64,000 nt of DNA from Variovorax beijingensis (GTDB lineage Bacteria > Pseudomonadota > Gammaproteobacteria > Burkholderiales > Burkholderiaceae_C), in assembly GCF_003951285.1 (NCBI RefSeq), contig NZ_RXFQ01000008.1:62001-126000 (forward strand), given 5' to 3'. This document shows positions 53,933 through 62,791 of this stretch, piece by piece; the first letter of the stretch is position 1; each line of letters opens with the position of its first letter. Below the pieces are notes generated by a model that ran no database searches, was not told where the DNA came from, and was given only the letters and a program-made list of their open reading frames with translations. Position numbers and translations under genes: made by a program.

Positions 53933-54565
53933 TCATTTCCGCAACGCGTTCAAATGTCGGGCGAAGCGCTCGCCCGACAGTTCGAGATTGAGCAGGTATT
54001 CGTCGACCCGGCTGCGGAAATAGCGCCAGAAGATCAAGGTCGGAATGGCCACGATCAGGCCGAAAGCCGTGTTGTAGAGCGCAATCGAAATGCCGTGCGC
54101 CAGCTGCGCGGGATTCCCGGAGCCCACCGCGCCGCTGCCGGGCGATTGAGACCCGAAAATCTCGATCATGCCGATGACCGTGCCCAGAAGGCCGAGCAGC
54201 GGCGCCGCCGATGCAATGGTGGCCAGCGCCGGCAGGTAGCGCTCCAGCTTGTGCGCCACGGTGCGGCCCGAGGCCTCCATGGCCGCGCGCAGGTCTTCCT
54301 CGGTGCAGCGCGGATTGGCATTGAGCGCCCGCAGGCCGGCGGCCAGCACCTGTCCGAGCATCGAGTTGCGCTCGAGCTTGGTCACCACGTCGGGCCCGGG
54401 TACGGCGCCGTGCGACACGGTAATGGCCTCGTCGAGCAGCTTGGGCGGCAGAACCCTCACGGTCTTGAGGCTTGTGAAACGTTCGATAACCAAGGCGAGC
54501 GCGATGATCGAACAGGCGAGCAATGGCCAAATCGGCCAGCCCGCGGCAACTATGATGGAAAACAA
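53933..54565 (-). CDS. exbB: ExbB/TolQ/MotA-family proton channel
   Basis: A 210-residue protein with three membrane spans (about 9-29, 105-130, 150-175), the TolQ-like start SIIVAAGWPIWPLLACSI and the conserved LLGLLGTVIGMI motif. TTG 54565 was chosen because GGAGGATTCC precedes it; a TTG nine codons further upstream has no such site. It is paired with exbD (55-base gap). Confidence 0.93.
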   Translation of the reverse strand: MFSIIVAAGWPIWPLLACSIIALALVIERFTSLKTVRVLPPKLLDEAITVSHGAVPGPDVVTKLERNSMLGQVLAAGLRALNANPRCTEEDLRAAMEASGRTVAHKLERYLPALATIASAAPLLGLLGTVIGMIEIFGSQSPGSGAVGSGNPAQLAHGISIALYNTAFGLIVAIPTLIFWRYFRSRVDEYLLNLELSGERFARHLNALRK

Positions 54566-54878
54566 GGAATCCTCCGGCCCCGTAGACTGCAAATGCGCGG
54601 CGATTATCCCCCGAGGCCACCATAGCCACGCGGCTTGTTTGCATGTCAGCGAAGACGCACAGATTCTGTGGATAACTTTGTGATTAACCCGCTGCGCAAC
54701 TTGTCCGGACCCGCATGGGGCGGGCCTCCCGCTAGATCGATTGAATTTTGAGCAGTGCTTTTTCCAATGAAATCAACAGCTTGCACGGCAAACCGTGCAC
54801 CTGTTCCGCATCGAGGCCGCGGCACCGAGGCCGGGCAACCTGCTGTGGAAGAGTGGCCGCCGGCCGCGCGGGCGTCCT
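54566..54878. other. Divergent promoter region between exbB and xseA
   Basis: About 313 bases without a gene, lower in GC than the flanks. It contains a perfect palindrome CACAGATTCTGTG (54,658-54,670) overlapping a perfect DnaA-box nonamer TGTGGATAA (TTATCCACA on the minus strand, 54,667-54,675). No hairpin terminator is seen. The frame upstream of xseA GTG 54879 is open but has no family-like sequence. Confidence 0.5.
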
Positions 54879-56189
54879 GTGAACCTGCGTGACTCGAATC
54901 CAACGCCGGGCCCGCGGATCTGGGCTGTCGGCGCGCTGTGCCGAGCGGTGGCCGATGCGCTCGATGCGCGCTTCAACCCGGTCGCGGTGCGCGGGGAGAT
55001 TTCCGGCTTTTCGCGTGCGTCGAGTGGACATTGTTACTTCGCGCTCAAGGACCCGTCCGGCCAGCTGCGCTGCGCGATGTTCCGGCGCGCGGCGGGCTTG
55101 CTCGATTTTTCCCCTCGCGACGGCGACCAGGTCGAGGTGCGCGGGCGGCTGGCGGTGTACGAGCCCCGCGGCGACCTGCAACTGGTGGTCGAAAGCCTGC
55201 AGCGCGCCGGCCAGGGTGCGCTGTTCGAGCAATTCCTGCAGCGCAAGGCGCGTCTCGAGGCCGAGGGGCTCTTCGATCCGGAACGCAAGCGGGCGCTGCC
55301 CGTCATGCCGCGCGCGGTCGGCCTCGTCACCTCGCTCGGCGCTGCGGCGCTGCACGACGTGGTCACGGCGCTGAGGCGGCGGGTGCCGCACATTCCCGTC
55401 GTCCTGGCGCCGGCGGCGGTGCAGGGCGCCAATGCACCGGCGGAACTCGTGCGCGCGCTGCAATCGCTGTACGCGCTGCAGCCGGCCGTCGATGTGATCC
55501 TGCTGGTGCGCGGGGGCGGCTCCATCGAGGATCTCTGGGCGTTCAATGATGAAGCCCTGGCGCGCACCATCGTCCAAAGCCCGGTTCCGCTGATTTGCGG
55601 CGTCGGCCACGAAACCGACTTCACTATCGCCGACTTCTGCGCCGACCTGCGTGCGCCGACGCCCACGGCGGCGGCGGAACTCGTCAGCGCGCCCCAGGCG
55701 ATATGGCTCGGTGCGCTCGACCTGTTGGGCGAGCGGCTCGACGATGCGCTGGGTGCGCGTCTTGATGTGCTGGGGCAGCGCCTCGACCAGGCGGCAGCGC
55801 GCCTGGGACGGCCCTCCGGACTGGTGGCCCGCCAGCAGCTGCGGCTCGCTCACCATTCGCAGCGGCTGCGCTATGCGCTGCTGTCCAGGGCCGAGCGGCT
55901 TGCTCAGGTGCCGCGTGCAATCTCCGCCGATTTCCCGCTCAAGCTCGAGCGCGCGATGGCTCAGCGGCGCGAGCGGCTGGAACGGGTTGCTCTGCGCCTG
56001 CGGCTGCTCGATCCTGCGCTGGTGCTCCAGCGCGGCTATGCCTGGCTCACCGATGCCGACGGCCGCGCGATCGTCAGCGCAAAGAAGCTGAGTGCGGGCG
56101 ACGCCGTGGTCGCACGGCTCACCGATGGATCGGTCGACCTGACCGTGACGCCCGGCAAAACGGGAACGCGTCCGACGCCCGGTACGTAA
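54879..56189 (+). CDS. xseA: Exodeoxyribonuclease VII large subunit
   Basis: Single-strand-specific exonuclease subunit. The 436-residue protein has an OB-fold N-terminus (ALCRAVADALDARFNPVAVRGEISGF), the catalytic domain with VRGGGSIEDLWAFNDE and GVGHETDFTIADFCADLRAPTP, and a long coiled coil (about 270-390). GTG 54879 fits the family length; an ATG at 54795 would add 28 residues with no family match. No xseB is next to it, so the small subunit is elsewhere. Confidence 0.94.
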   Translation: MNLRDSNPTPGPRIWAVGALCRAVADALDARFNPVAVRGEISGFSRASSGHCYFALKDPSGQLRCAMFRRAAGLLDFSPRDGDQVEVRGRLAVYEPRGDLQLVVESLQRAGQGALFEQFLQRKARLEAEGLFDPERKRALPVMPRAVGLVTSLGAAALHDVVTALRRRVPHIPVVLAPAAVQGANAPAELVRALQSLYALQPAVDVILLVRGGGSIEDLWAFNDEALARTIVQSPVPLICGVGHETDFTIADFCADLRAPTPTAAAELVSAPQAIWLGALDLLGERLDDALGARLDVLGQRLDQAAARLGRPSGLVARQQLRLAHHSQRLRYALLSRAERLAQVPRAISADFPLKLERAMAQRRERLERVALRLRLLDPALVLQRGYAWLTDADGRAIVSAKKLSAGDAVVARLTDGSVDLTVTPGKTGTRPTPGT

Positions 56190-56239
56190 TTCCTTTCTAG
56201 AATCCTTTATTCCCCACAACCAACCCACGAGAAAAAACC

Positions 56240-56821
56240 ATGGAACATGTGCTCCCACCCCTGCCATACGCCCTCGACGCGCTGGCACCCGAGTACTCGA
56301 AGGAAACCCTCGAGTACCACTACGGCAAGCACCACAACGCCTACGTGGTGAACCTCAACAACCTGCAAAAGGGCACCGAGTTCGAGTCGATGCCCCTGGA
56401 GGACATCGTCAAGAAGTCCAGCGGCGGCATCTACAACAACGCCGCCCAGATCTGGAACCACACCTTCTTCTGGAGCTGCATGAAGCCCCAGGGCGGCGGT
56501 GCTCCGAGCGGTGCGCTGGCCAAGGCCATCGATGCCAAGTGGGGCAGCTACGACGCCTTCAAGGAAGCGTTCGTGAAGTCGGCCGTGGGCAACTTCGGCT
56601 CGGGCTGGACCTGGCTGGTGAAGAAGGCCGATGGCTCGCTGGACATCGTGAACATGGGCGCCGCGGGCACGCCGCTGACCACCGGCGACACCCCGGTGCT
56701 GACGGTGGACGTCTGGGAGCACGCCTACTACATCGACTACCGCAACCTGCGCCCGAAGTTCGTCGAGACCTTCCTGGCCAAGCTGGTGAACTGGGACTTC
56801 GCAGCAAAGAACTTCGGCTGA
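56240..56821 (+). CDS. sodB: Superoxide dismutase [Fe]
   Basis: Converts superoxide to peroxide and oxygen. The 193-residue protein has all four metal ligands, His27, His74, Asp157 and His161 ([12 protein letters not shown]). The iron form is suggested by overall resemblance to SodB; manganese use cannot be excluded. Followed by a strong terminator. Confidence 0.95.
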   Translation: MEHVLPPLPYALDALAPEYSKETLEYHYGKHHNAYVVNLNNLQKGTEFESMPLEDIVKKSSGGIYNNAAQIWNHTFFWSCMKPQGGGAPSGALAKAIDAKWGSYDAFKEAFVKSAVGNFGSGWTWLVKKADGSLDIVNMGAAGTPLTTGDTPVLTVDVWEHAYYIDYRNLRPKFVETFLAKLVNWDFAAKNFG

Positions 56822-56838
56822 GCCGGGCTCTCCCAATG

Positions 56839-56867
56839 AAAAAGCCGACCCGAGGGTCGGCTTTTTT
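56839..56867 (+). terminator. Terminator after sodB
   Basis: AAAAAGCCGACC / GGTCGGCTTTTTT with a four-base loop and a seven-base T run, 18 bases after the sodB stop. It is usable by the convergent DUF192 gene as well. Confidence 0.9.
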
Positions 56868-56898
56868 GTGGTCCGGAGGAAGGCGGGCGCTCAGCCGC

Positions 56899-57360
56899 TC
56901 AGCGCTTGGAAGCGGCGAACAGCTCGCCGCCGAGCTTGGCGCCCTTCTTGATGTTCTTCTTGGCGAACCAGCCCTGGTTCATCTCGAGCACGAAGCGCAC
57001 GGGCTCCTCGGAGCAGTGGGAGTTCTCGGTCATGGGCTGCATGTCGGCCAGGTTGACGATGCGGCCGTCATCCGCCACGAAGGCGGCGGTCAGCGGCAGC
57101 AGCGTGTTGCGCATCCAGAAGCACTGGGTGGCCGGCTGGTCGAAAACGAAGATCATGCCTTCGGCCTGTGGCATCTCCTTGCGGAACATCAAGCCGATCT
57201 CCCGCTGCCGGGGCGTCTGTGCGACTTGCGCATCGATCGTATACAGGCCTACGGACAGCTTGGTGCGTTGCAGGTCGGTCTGGGGTTGCTGCTGTGCCTG
57301 CGCGGAGGAGCCCATCAGGGCGGCGGCGAGCAGGAGCAGGGCGGCAAAACGCTGGAACAT
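56899..57360 (-). CDS. DUF192 family secreted protein
   Basis: The 153-residue protein has a signal peptide ending in AQA (about residue 23) and the DUF192 core REIGLMFRKEMPQAEGMIF... with the conserved FWMRNTLLPL and EMNQGWF segments. DUF192 has no assigned reaction. ATG 57360 was chosen over a start nine codons upstream, since the signal peptide begins there. Confidence 0.88.
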   Translation of the reverse strand: MFQRFAALLLLAAALMGSSAQAQQQPQTDLQRTKLSVGLYTIDAQVAQTPRQREIGLMFRKEMPQAEGMIFVFDQPATQCFWMRNTLLPLTAAFVADDGRIVNLADMQPMTENSHCSEEPVRFVLEMNQGWFAKKNIKKGAKLGGELFAASKR

Positions 57361-57410
57361 CGGGGCTTCTTTCAGGACGGGGCCCAAGGATTCGAGGACG
57401 CCGGGCCAAT

Positions 57411-57437
57411 AAAAATGCCCGCTGATGCGGGCATTGC
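57411..57437 (-). terminator. Terminator after the His/Lys-rich secreted peptide gene
   Basis: On the minus strand AATGCCCGC ATCA GCGGGCATT followed by TTTTATT, 17 bases beyond the stop codon at 57,454. Confidence 0.85.
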
Positions 57438-57453
57438 CGGTGAATCTGGAAGC

Positions 57454-57648
57454 TTACACCTTCTTGGCTGCAGCCGTGTGCGCCTTGGCCACGTGATGGC
57501 GAGCCTTGTGCTTCTTGACGGCGTGCTTCGCTGGTTGCTTCGCCTTGTGAACGGCGGCAGGTGCGACCGGTGCCGGTGCGGGCGGGGTTTGCGCGAATGC
57601 GCCGGCTGCGAAGAGACCGGCGACGAGGGCTGCGAGCAGCTTGTTCAT
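57454..57648 (-). CDS. Small secreted Ala/Lys/His-rich peptide
   Basis: A 64-residue protein with a signal peptide (MNKLLAALVAGLFAAGAFAQ), then a tail of Pro, Ala, Lys and His (HKAKQPAKHAVKKHKARHH). The mature part is basic and has no fold signature. Signal peptide closely matches that of the 112-residue gene upstream. AAAGGATGTCTC precedes ATG 57648. A longer frame start was rejected because it lacks a signal. Confidence 0.8.
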   Translation of the reverse strand: MNKLLAALVAGLFAAGAFAQTPPAPAPVAPAAVHKAKQPAKHAVKKHKARHHVAKAHTAAAKKV

Positions 57649-57752
57649 GAGACATCCTTTGAGATTGTTGATATGGATCACCTTCCTGAAGAAGGTCAAT
57701 CCTCAACGGAGCCTGCTGCCCCCGGTTGACAGCCGTCTCGCCCACGGCAGAC

Positions 57753-57784
57753 GAAAAAAAACGCTCCGAAGAGCGTTTCTTTTC
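57753..57784 (-). terminator. Terminator after the 112-residue secreted protein gene
   Basis: On the minus strand AAACGCTC TTCG GAGCGTTT followed by TTTTT, about 18 bases after the stop codon at 57,800. Confidence 0.85.
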
Positions 57785-57799
57785 AGGGCCAGGGCTGGC

Positions 57800-58138
57800 T
57801 TACTTGGCGCCCGGCATGTCGGGCGTACCGCCTTGGGTGGCCTTGCGCTTCACGCTGCCGTCCTTGTTGCGACGGCGATCGTCGCGGGTCTGGGCGCGCT
57901 TTTCGCCAGCAACGCCAGCCTTGTCGGCGCCGAACGTGCCGCCTTCGGGCGTCTTGGCGATGTCGCCAGCGGGAGGGGCCACTTGGCCTGCGGGCTTGGC
58001 TTCCTTCTTGGCTTCGGCGCGGGCTTGCGGCTTGCTGTTGGTGGCGTTCCCTTGCTCGGGCGTGGTGCCGGTGGGGTTCTGGGCGTAAGCGCCAGCGGCG
58101 AACAGGCCAGCGATCATGATTGCGAGAATTTTGCTCAT
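57800..58138 (-). CDS. 112-residue secreted protein, charged and disordered
   Basis: Signal peptide MSKILAIMIAGLFAAGAYAQ is near-identical in pattern to the neighbouring 64-residue gene; the mature part is rich in Lys, Glu, Ala and Gly (AEAKKEAKPAGQ, DKAGVAGEKRAQTRDDRRR). No known domain. The gene has its own terminator and a GAGGAATCATCA ribosome binding site. It faces icd across a divergent promoter region. Confidence 0.85.
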   Translation of the reverse strand: MSKILAIMIAGLFAAGAYAQNPTGTTPEQGNATNSKPQARAEAKKEAKPAGQVAPPAGDIAKTPEGGTFGADKAGVAGEKRAQTRDDRRRNKDGSVKRKATQGGTPDMPGAK

Positions 58139-58256
58139 TGATGATTCCTCTATCGAGAATTGGTTGGAAACGCCTCCCGGCGAGCAGAAGGTCAGCCACT
58201 AACGAGACCATTGTCTCTTAGGTTGACAAACGCCAGCTGATGGGTTGCGTCTAAAA

Positions 58257-58290
58257 TGTACAGCGATTTGTTCGCGGGCTGTACAGCGAT
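58257..58290 (+). repeat. Direct repeat TGTACAGCGAT upstream of icd
   Basis: TGTACAGCGAT occurs at 58,257-58,267 and 58,280-58,290, 23 bases apart. It may be a double binding site. It lies 68 to 101 bases before the icd start. A perfect inverted repeat CTGTCTG / CAGACAG (58,300-58,306 and 58,313-58,319) follows. Confidence 0.55.
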
Positions 58291-58357
58291 TCCCCATCGC
58301 TGTCTGAATTCGCAGACAGTCGTCCGAATTACGTCACTCCCGGAGTCATTCCCCCTC

Positions 58358-59617
58358 ATGTCCAGCTACCAGCACATCAAAGTCCCGGCCGAAGGCCAGA
58401 AGATCACGGTCAACGCCGACAACTCGCTCAATGTGCCTGATCAGCCGATCATTCCCTTCATCGAAGGCGACGGCACGGGTCTGGACATCACCCCGGTGAT
58501 GCTCAAGGTGGTGGATGCTGCGGTGGCCAAGGCCTATGGCGGCAAGAAGAAGATCCACTGGATGGAAGTCTATGCCGGCGAAAAGTCGACCAAGGTCTAC
58601 GGCCCCGACGTCTGGCTGCCCGAGGAAACCCTGCATGCGGTGCGCGACTACGTGGTGTCCATCAAGGGCCCGCTCACCACGCCCGTCGGCGGCGGCATCC
58701 GCTCGCTGAACGTTGCGCTGCGCCAGGAACTCGATCTCTACGTCTGCCTGCGCCCCATCCAGTACTTCGAGGGCGTGCCCAGCCCGGTGCGCGAGCCGCA
58801 CAAGACCAACATGGTCATCTTCCGCGAGAACTCGGAAGACATCTACGCCGGCATCGAATTCGAAGCCGAAAGCGACAAGGCCAAGAAGCTCATCAAGTTC
58901 CTGCAGGACGAGCTGGGCGTCAAGAAGATCCGCTTCCCCAACACGTCGGGCATCGGCGTCAAGCCCGTCTCGAAGGAAGGCACCGAGCGCCTCGTGCGCA
59001 AGGCACTGCAGTACGCCGTGGACAACGACAAGCCCAGCGTCACCATCGTGCACAAGGGCAACATCATGAAGTTCACCGAGGGTGGCTTCCGCGACTGGGC
59101 CTACGCCCTGGCTGCCAAGGAATTCGGCGCCGAACTGATCGACGGCGGCCCCTGGATGAAGTTCAAGAACCCCAGGACGGGCAAGGAAATCACCGTCAAG
59201 GACAGCATCGCCGACGCATTCCTGCAGCAGATTCTCCTGCGCCCCGCAGAATACAGCGTGATTGCCACGCTCAACCTGAACGGCGACTACGTGTCCGACG
59301 CGCTGGCGGCCCAGGTGGGCGGCATCGGCATTGCCCCGGGCGCGAACCTGAGCGACACCGTCGCCATGTTCGAAGCCACCCACGGCACGGCTCCCAAGTA
59401 CGCCGGCAAGGATTACGTGAACCCCGGTTCCGAAATCCTCTCGGCCGAAATGATGCTGCGCCACATGGGATGGACCGAGGCGGCCGACCTGATCATCAGC
59501 TCGATGGAAAAGTCGATTGCCAGCAAGAAGGTCACCTATGACTTCGCCCGCCTGATGGACGGTGCCACGCAAGTGAGCTGCTCGGGCTTCGGCCAGGTCA
59601 TGATCGACCACATGTAA
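58358..59617 (+). CDS. icd: NADP-dependent isocitrate dehydrogenase
   Basis: Converts isocitrate to 2-oxoglutarate in the TCA cycle. The 419-residue E. coli-type enzyme has the substrate serine loop [28 protein letters not shown], and the NADP-site [20 protein letters not shown] 58358 gives the normal length; an in-frame extension to 58256 runs into the upstream repeats. No good ribosome binding site is obvious. Confidence 0.97.
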   Translation: MSSYQHIKVPAEGQKITVNADNSLNVPDQPIIPFIEGDGTGLDITPVMLKVVDAAVAKAYGGKKKIHWMEVYAGEKSTKVYGPDVWLPEETLHAVRDYVVSIKGPLTTPVGGGIRSLNVALRQELDLYVCLRPIQYFEGVPSPVREPHKTNMVIFRENSEDIYAGIEFEAESDKAKKLIKFLQDELGVKKIRFPNTSGIGVKPVSKEGTERLVRKALQYAVDNDKPSVTIVHKGNIMKFTEGGFRDWAYALAAKEFGAELIDGGPWMKFKNPRTGKEITVKDSIADAFLQQILLRPAEYSVIATLNLNGDYVSDALAAQVGGIGIAPGANLSDTVAMFEATHGTAPKYAGKDYVNPGSEILSAEMMLRHMGWTEAADLIISSMEKSIASKKVTYDFARLMDGATQVSCSGFGQVMIDHM

Positions 59618-59666
59618 TTGCGCGAGCAGCCGCTCTGCGGCGTCTGCGGGCGCCGCGAAAGCCAAG

Positions 59667-59702
59667 GCCCTCGAGATCACCCGGTCTCGAGGGCTTTTCT
59701 TC
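59667..59702 (+). terminator. Terminator after icd
   Basis: GCCCTCGAGA / TCTCGAGGGC, a ten-base-pair perfect stem with an eight-base loop and TTTTCTTC. It begins about 50 bases after the stop codon. Confidence 0.85.
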
Positions 59703-59933
59703 ATCCGGCATGGCAAGGCGGCTCGGGTTGAGAAATGGAACACCTTGCTCCAAATACCCATTTTTTTCCGGGCGGGTGCCGCGTAATATTTACGCTGCAG
59801 CGCAGGCGAGAGGCAGATTTTTTTGCATCGCCTGCGGTGTCGTGCACGACGCAAGCCTCTTGATTTGTCGAATACGCGCCACCAAGTCTTCTTGCGCCGG
59901 CACGGTGCTTGCACGCTCTATAGAATCTTTTTT
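59703..59933. other. Intergenic region before clpS
   Basis: About 230 bases, T-rich in places, with no gene seen. It probably contains the clpSA promoter: TATAGAAT (59,920-59,927) is -10-like, though no -35 at correct spacing was found. No cspD-type gene, which often precedes clpS, is present. Confidence 0.4.
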
Positions 59934-60293
59934 ATGGCAACGAGAATTCCCAAGACTCCCAGCACTCCGCCGGCCCAGAAACCGGCCGGGGATGACGGAG
60001 ATTCGGTCGTTCTGGAGCGGCGCCCGCAAAAAACCGCGCCGCCCCAGATGTACCAGGTCGTCATGCTGAACGACGACTACACGCCGATGGAGTTCGTGAT
60101 CGTCGTGCTGCAGGAATATTTCAACAAGGATCGCGAAACCGCGACCCAGATCATGCTCAAGATCCACCTCGATGGCCGCGGCGTTTGTGGGGTTTATTCC
60201 CGCGATCTGGCGGCCACCAAGGTCAATCAGGTGATGGAGGCTGCGCACCAGGCCGGGCATCCGCTGCAGTGCGTCAGCGAGCCCATTGCGTGA
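59934..60293 (+). CDS. clpS: ClpS, ClpA adaptor of the N-end rule
   Basis: Delivers N-degron substrates to ClpAP. The 119-residue protein has a disordered N-terminus (about 1-38) and the ClpS core with [32 protein letters not shown] and the substrate-binding His region. ATG 59934 lies in a T-rich stretch without a clear ribosome binding site. clpA follows 67 bases later. Confidence 0.96.
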   Translation: MATRIPKTPSTPPAQKPAGDDGDSVVLERRPQKTAPPQMYQVVMLNDDYTPMEFVIVVLQEYFNKDRETATQIMLKIHLDGRGVCGVYSRDLAATKVNQVMEAAHQAGHPLQCVSEPIA

Positions 60294-60360
60294 ACCAGTT
60301 GAATTGCGCGCGCTCAAACCCATCTGAGAATTTATTTACAGCAAGGCAAAAGGAAATCAC

Positions 60361-62682
60361 ATGATTGCCCAGGAACTGGAAGTCAGCTTGCACATGGCCT
60401 TCGTCGAGGCCAGGCAGCAGCGCCACGAGTTCATCACCGTGGAGCATCTGTTGCTCGCTTTGCTGGACAACCCGAGCGCCGCAGAGGTTCTGCGCGCCTG
60501 CTCGGCCAACGTCGACGACCTGCGGGCGTCGCTCACCAACTTCATCAAGGACAACACGCCCCAGGTGGCGGGTACCGACGATGTAGACACCCAGCCGACG
60601 CTGGGTTTCCAGCGCGTGATCCAGCGCGCCATCATGCATGTGCAGTCCACCGGCAACGGCAAGAAGGAAGTCACCGGCGCCAATGTGCTGGTGGCGATCT
60701 TCGGCGAGAAGGATTCGCACGCGGTGTACTACCTCCACCAGCAGGGCGTGACCCGCCTGGACGTGGTGAACTTCATTGCCCACGGCATCAAGAAGAGCGA
60801 TCCGCCCGAGGCCGTCAAGGGCAGCAGCGAATCGCCTTCGGGCGAGGGCGAAGAGGGCGGCGCCGAAAAGAACGAGAAGGCCTCGCCGCTCGAGCAGTTC
60901 ACGCAGAACCTCAATCAACTTGCCAAGGACGGCAAGATCGACCCGCTGATCGGCCGCGAATACGAGGTCGAGCGCGTGATCCAGATCCTGTGCCGCCGGC
61001 GCAAGAACAACCCGCTGCTGGTGGGTGAGGCCGGCGTGGGCAAGACCGCCATCGCCGAGGGCCTGGCCTGGCGCATCACGCAATCCGACGTGCCCGAGAT
61101 CCTCGCCGAGGCGCAGGTCTACTCGCTCGACATGGGCGCGCTGCTGGCCGGAACCAAGTACCGCGGCGATTTCGAGCAGCGCCTGAAGGGCGTGCTCAAG
61201 TCGCTCAAGGACAAGCCGAACGCGATCCTGTTCATCGACGAGATCCACACCCTGATCGGTGCGGGCGCGGCTTCGGGCGGCACGCTCGACGCCTCGAACC
61301 TGCTGAAGCCGGCGCTCTCGAGCGGCCAGCTCAAGTGCATCGGCGCCACCACCTTCAGCGAGTACCGCGGCATCTTCGAGAAGGACGCGGCCCTGTCGCG
61401 CCGTTTCCAGAAGGTCGACGTGGTCGAGCCGACGGTGCAGGAAACCGTCGACATCCTGAAGGGGCTGAAGTCGCGCTTCGAAGAGCACCACGGCGTCAAG
61501 TACGCGGTGGCGGCCCTGCAGGCTGCGGCCGAGTTGAGCGCCAAGTACATCAACGACCGCCACCTGCCCGACAAGGCCATCGACGTGATCGACGAGGCCG
61601 GCGCTGCCCAGCGCATCCTGCCGGCGAGCAAGCGCAAGAAGACCATCAGCAAGACCGAGGTCGAGGACATCGTCGCGAAGATCGCGCGCATTCCCCCGGC
61701 CAACGTCAGCAACGACGACCGCGGCAAGCTGCAGACCATCGAGCGCGACCTCAAGAGCGTGGTGTTCGGCCAGGACAAGGCGCTGGAAGTGCTGGCTTCG
61801 GCCGTCAAGATGGCGCGCTCGGGCCTGGGCCGCGAGGACAAGCCGATCGGCTCGTTCCTGTTCAGCGGCCCGACCGGCGTCGGCAAGACCGAAGCGGCCA
61901 AGCAGCTGGCCTATATCATGGGCATCGAGCTGATCCGCTTCGACATGTCCGAATACATGGAGCGCCATGCGGTGAGCCGGCTGATCGGCGCGCCTCCGGG
62001 CTACGTCGGGTTCGACCAGGGCGGCCTTCTGACCGAAGCCATCACGAAGAAGCCGCACGCGGTGCTGCTGCTCGACGAAATCGAGAAGGCGCATCCGGAC
62101 ATCTTCAACGTGCTGCTGCAGGTCATGGACCACGGCACCCTGACGGACAACAACGGACGCAAGGCCGACTTCCGCAACGTGATCATCGTGATGACCACCA
62201 ATGCGGGTGCCGAGACCATGAACAAGGCGACCATCGGCTTCACCAACCCGCGCCAGGCGGGCGACGAGATGGCCGACATCAAGCGCCTGTTCACGCCGGA
62301 GTTCCGCAACCGCCTGGATGCCACCGTGAGCTTCAAGGCGCTCGACGAGCAGATCATCCTGCGCGTGGTCGACAAGTTCCTGCTGCAGCTGGAAACGCAG
62401 CTGGCCGAGAAGAAGGTCGACGTCACGTTCAGCGACGGGCTGCGCAAGCACCTGGCGAAGAAGGGCTTCGATCCGCTGATGGGCGCCCGCCCGATGCAGC
62501 GCCTGATCCAGGACACGATCCGCCGCGCGCTGGCCGACGAGCTGCTGTTTGGACGCCTGATCGATGGAGGCCGCCTGTCGGTCGACATCGACGACAAGGG
62601 TGAAGTGCAGCTGGACATCCAGCCGCTGCCGAAGAAGGAAGGCAAGTCCAAGCCCGAAGCCGAAGAAGCTGCTGCTGGATAA
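60361..62682 (+). CDS. clpA: ATP-dependent Clp protease ATP-binding subunit ClpA
   Basis: Unfoldase partner of ClpP. The 773-residue protein has the Clp N domain (1-145), AAA+ module D1 with Walker A GEAGVGKT, and module D2 with GPTGVGKT. The C-terminal D2-small domain ([23 protein letters not shown]) is complete. Start ATG 60361 follows GGCAAAAGGAAATCAC. Confidence 0.97.
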   Translation: MIAQELEVSLHMAFVEARQQRHEFITVEHLLLALLDNPSAAEVLRACSANVDDLRASLTNFIKDNTPQVAGTDDVDTQPTLGFQRVIQRAIMHVQSTGNGKKEVTGANVLVAIFGEKDSHAVYYLHQQGVTRLDVVNFIAHGIKKSDPPEAVKGSSESPSGEGEEGGAEKNEKASPLEQFTQNLNQLAKDGKIDPLIGREYEVERVIQILCRRRKNNPLLVGEAGVGKTAIAEGLAWRITQSDVPEILAEAQVYSLDMGALLAGTKYRGDFEQRLKGVLKSLKDKPNAILFIDEIHTLIGAGAASGGTLDASNLLKPALSSGQLKCIGATTFSEYRGIFEKDAALSRRFQKVDVVEPTVQETVDILKGLKSRFEEHHGVKYAVAALQAAAELSAKYINDRHLPDKAIDVIDEAGAAQRILPASKRKKTISKTEVEDIVAKIARIPPANVSNDDRGKLQTIERDLKSVVFGQDKALEVLASAVKMARSGLGREDKPIGSFLFSGPTGVGKTEAAKQLAYIMGIELIRFDMSEYMERHAVSRLIGAPPGYVGFDQGGLLTEAITKKPHAVLLLDEIEKAHPDIFNVLLQVMDHGTLTDNNGRKADFRNVIIVMTTNAGAETMNKATIGFTNPRQAGDEMADIKRLFTPEFRNRLDATVSFKALDEQIILRVVDKFLLQLETQLAEKKVDVTFSDGLRKHLAKKGFDPLMGARPMQRLIQDTIRRALADELLFGRLIDGGRLSVDIDDKGEVQLDIQPLPKKEGKSKPEAEEAAAG

Positions 62683-62728
62683 GGCGGACCGGCAAGGCCG
62701 GTTCCGCGCTGTTCCTGGCAGTACGCAA

Positions 62729-62760
62729 AAGGCCGGTAGCATTCGCTGCCGGCTTTTTTT
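62729..62760 (+). terminator. Terminator after clpA
   Basis: GCCGGTAGC ATTC GCTGCCGGC (one G-T wobble) followed by eight T, about 50 bases after the clpA stop. Confidence 0.85.
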
Positions 62761-62791
62761 TGGCCGGAATCTATCCGTACGCAGTTTTACT

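Noticed and set aside
54667-54675. Replication origin
   Set aside because: Only one perfect DnaA box is present and no dnaA, gidA or A/T-rich unwinding region flanks it.
60274-62742. 822-codon minus-strand frame over clpA
   Set aside because: Antisense shadow of clpA; no RBS or domain.
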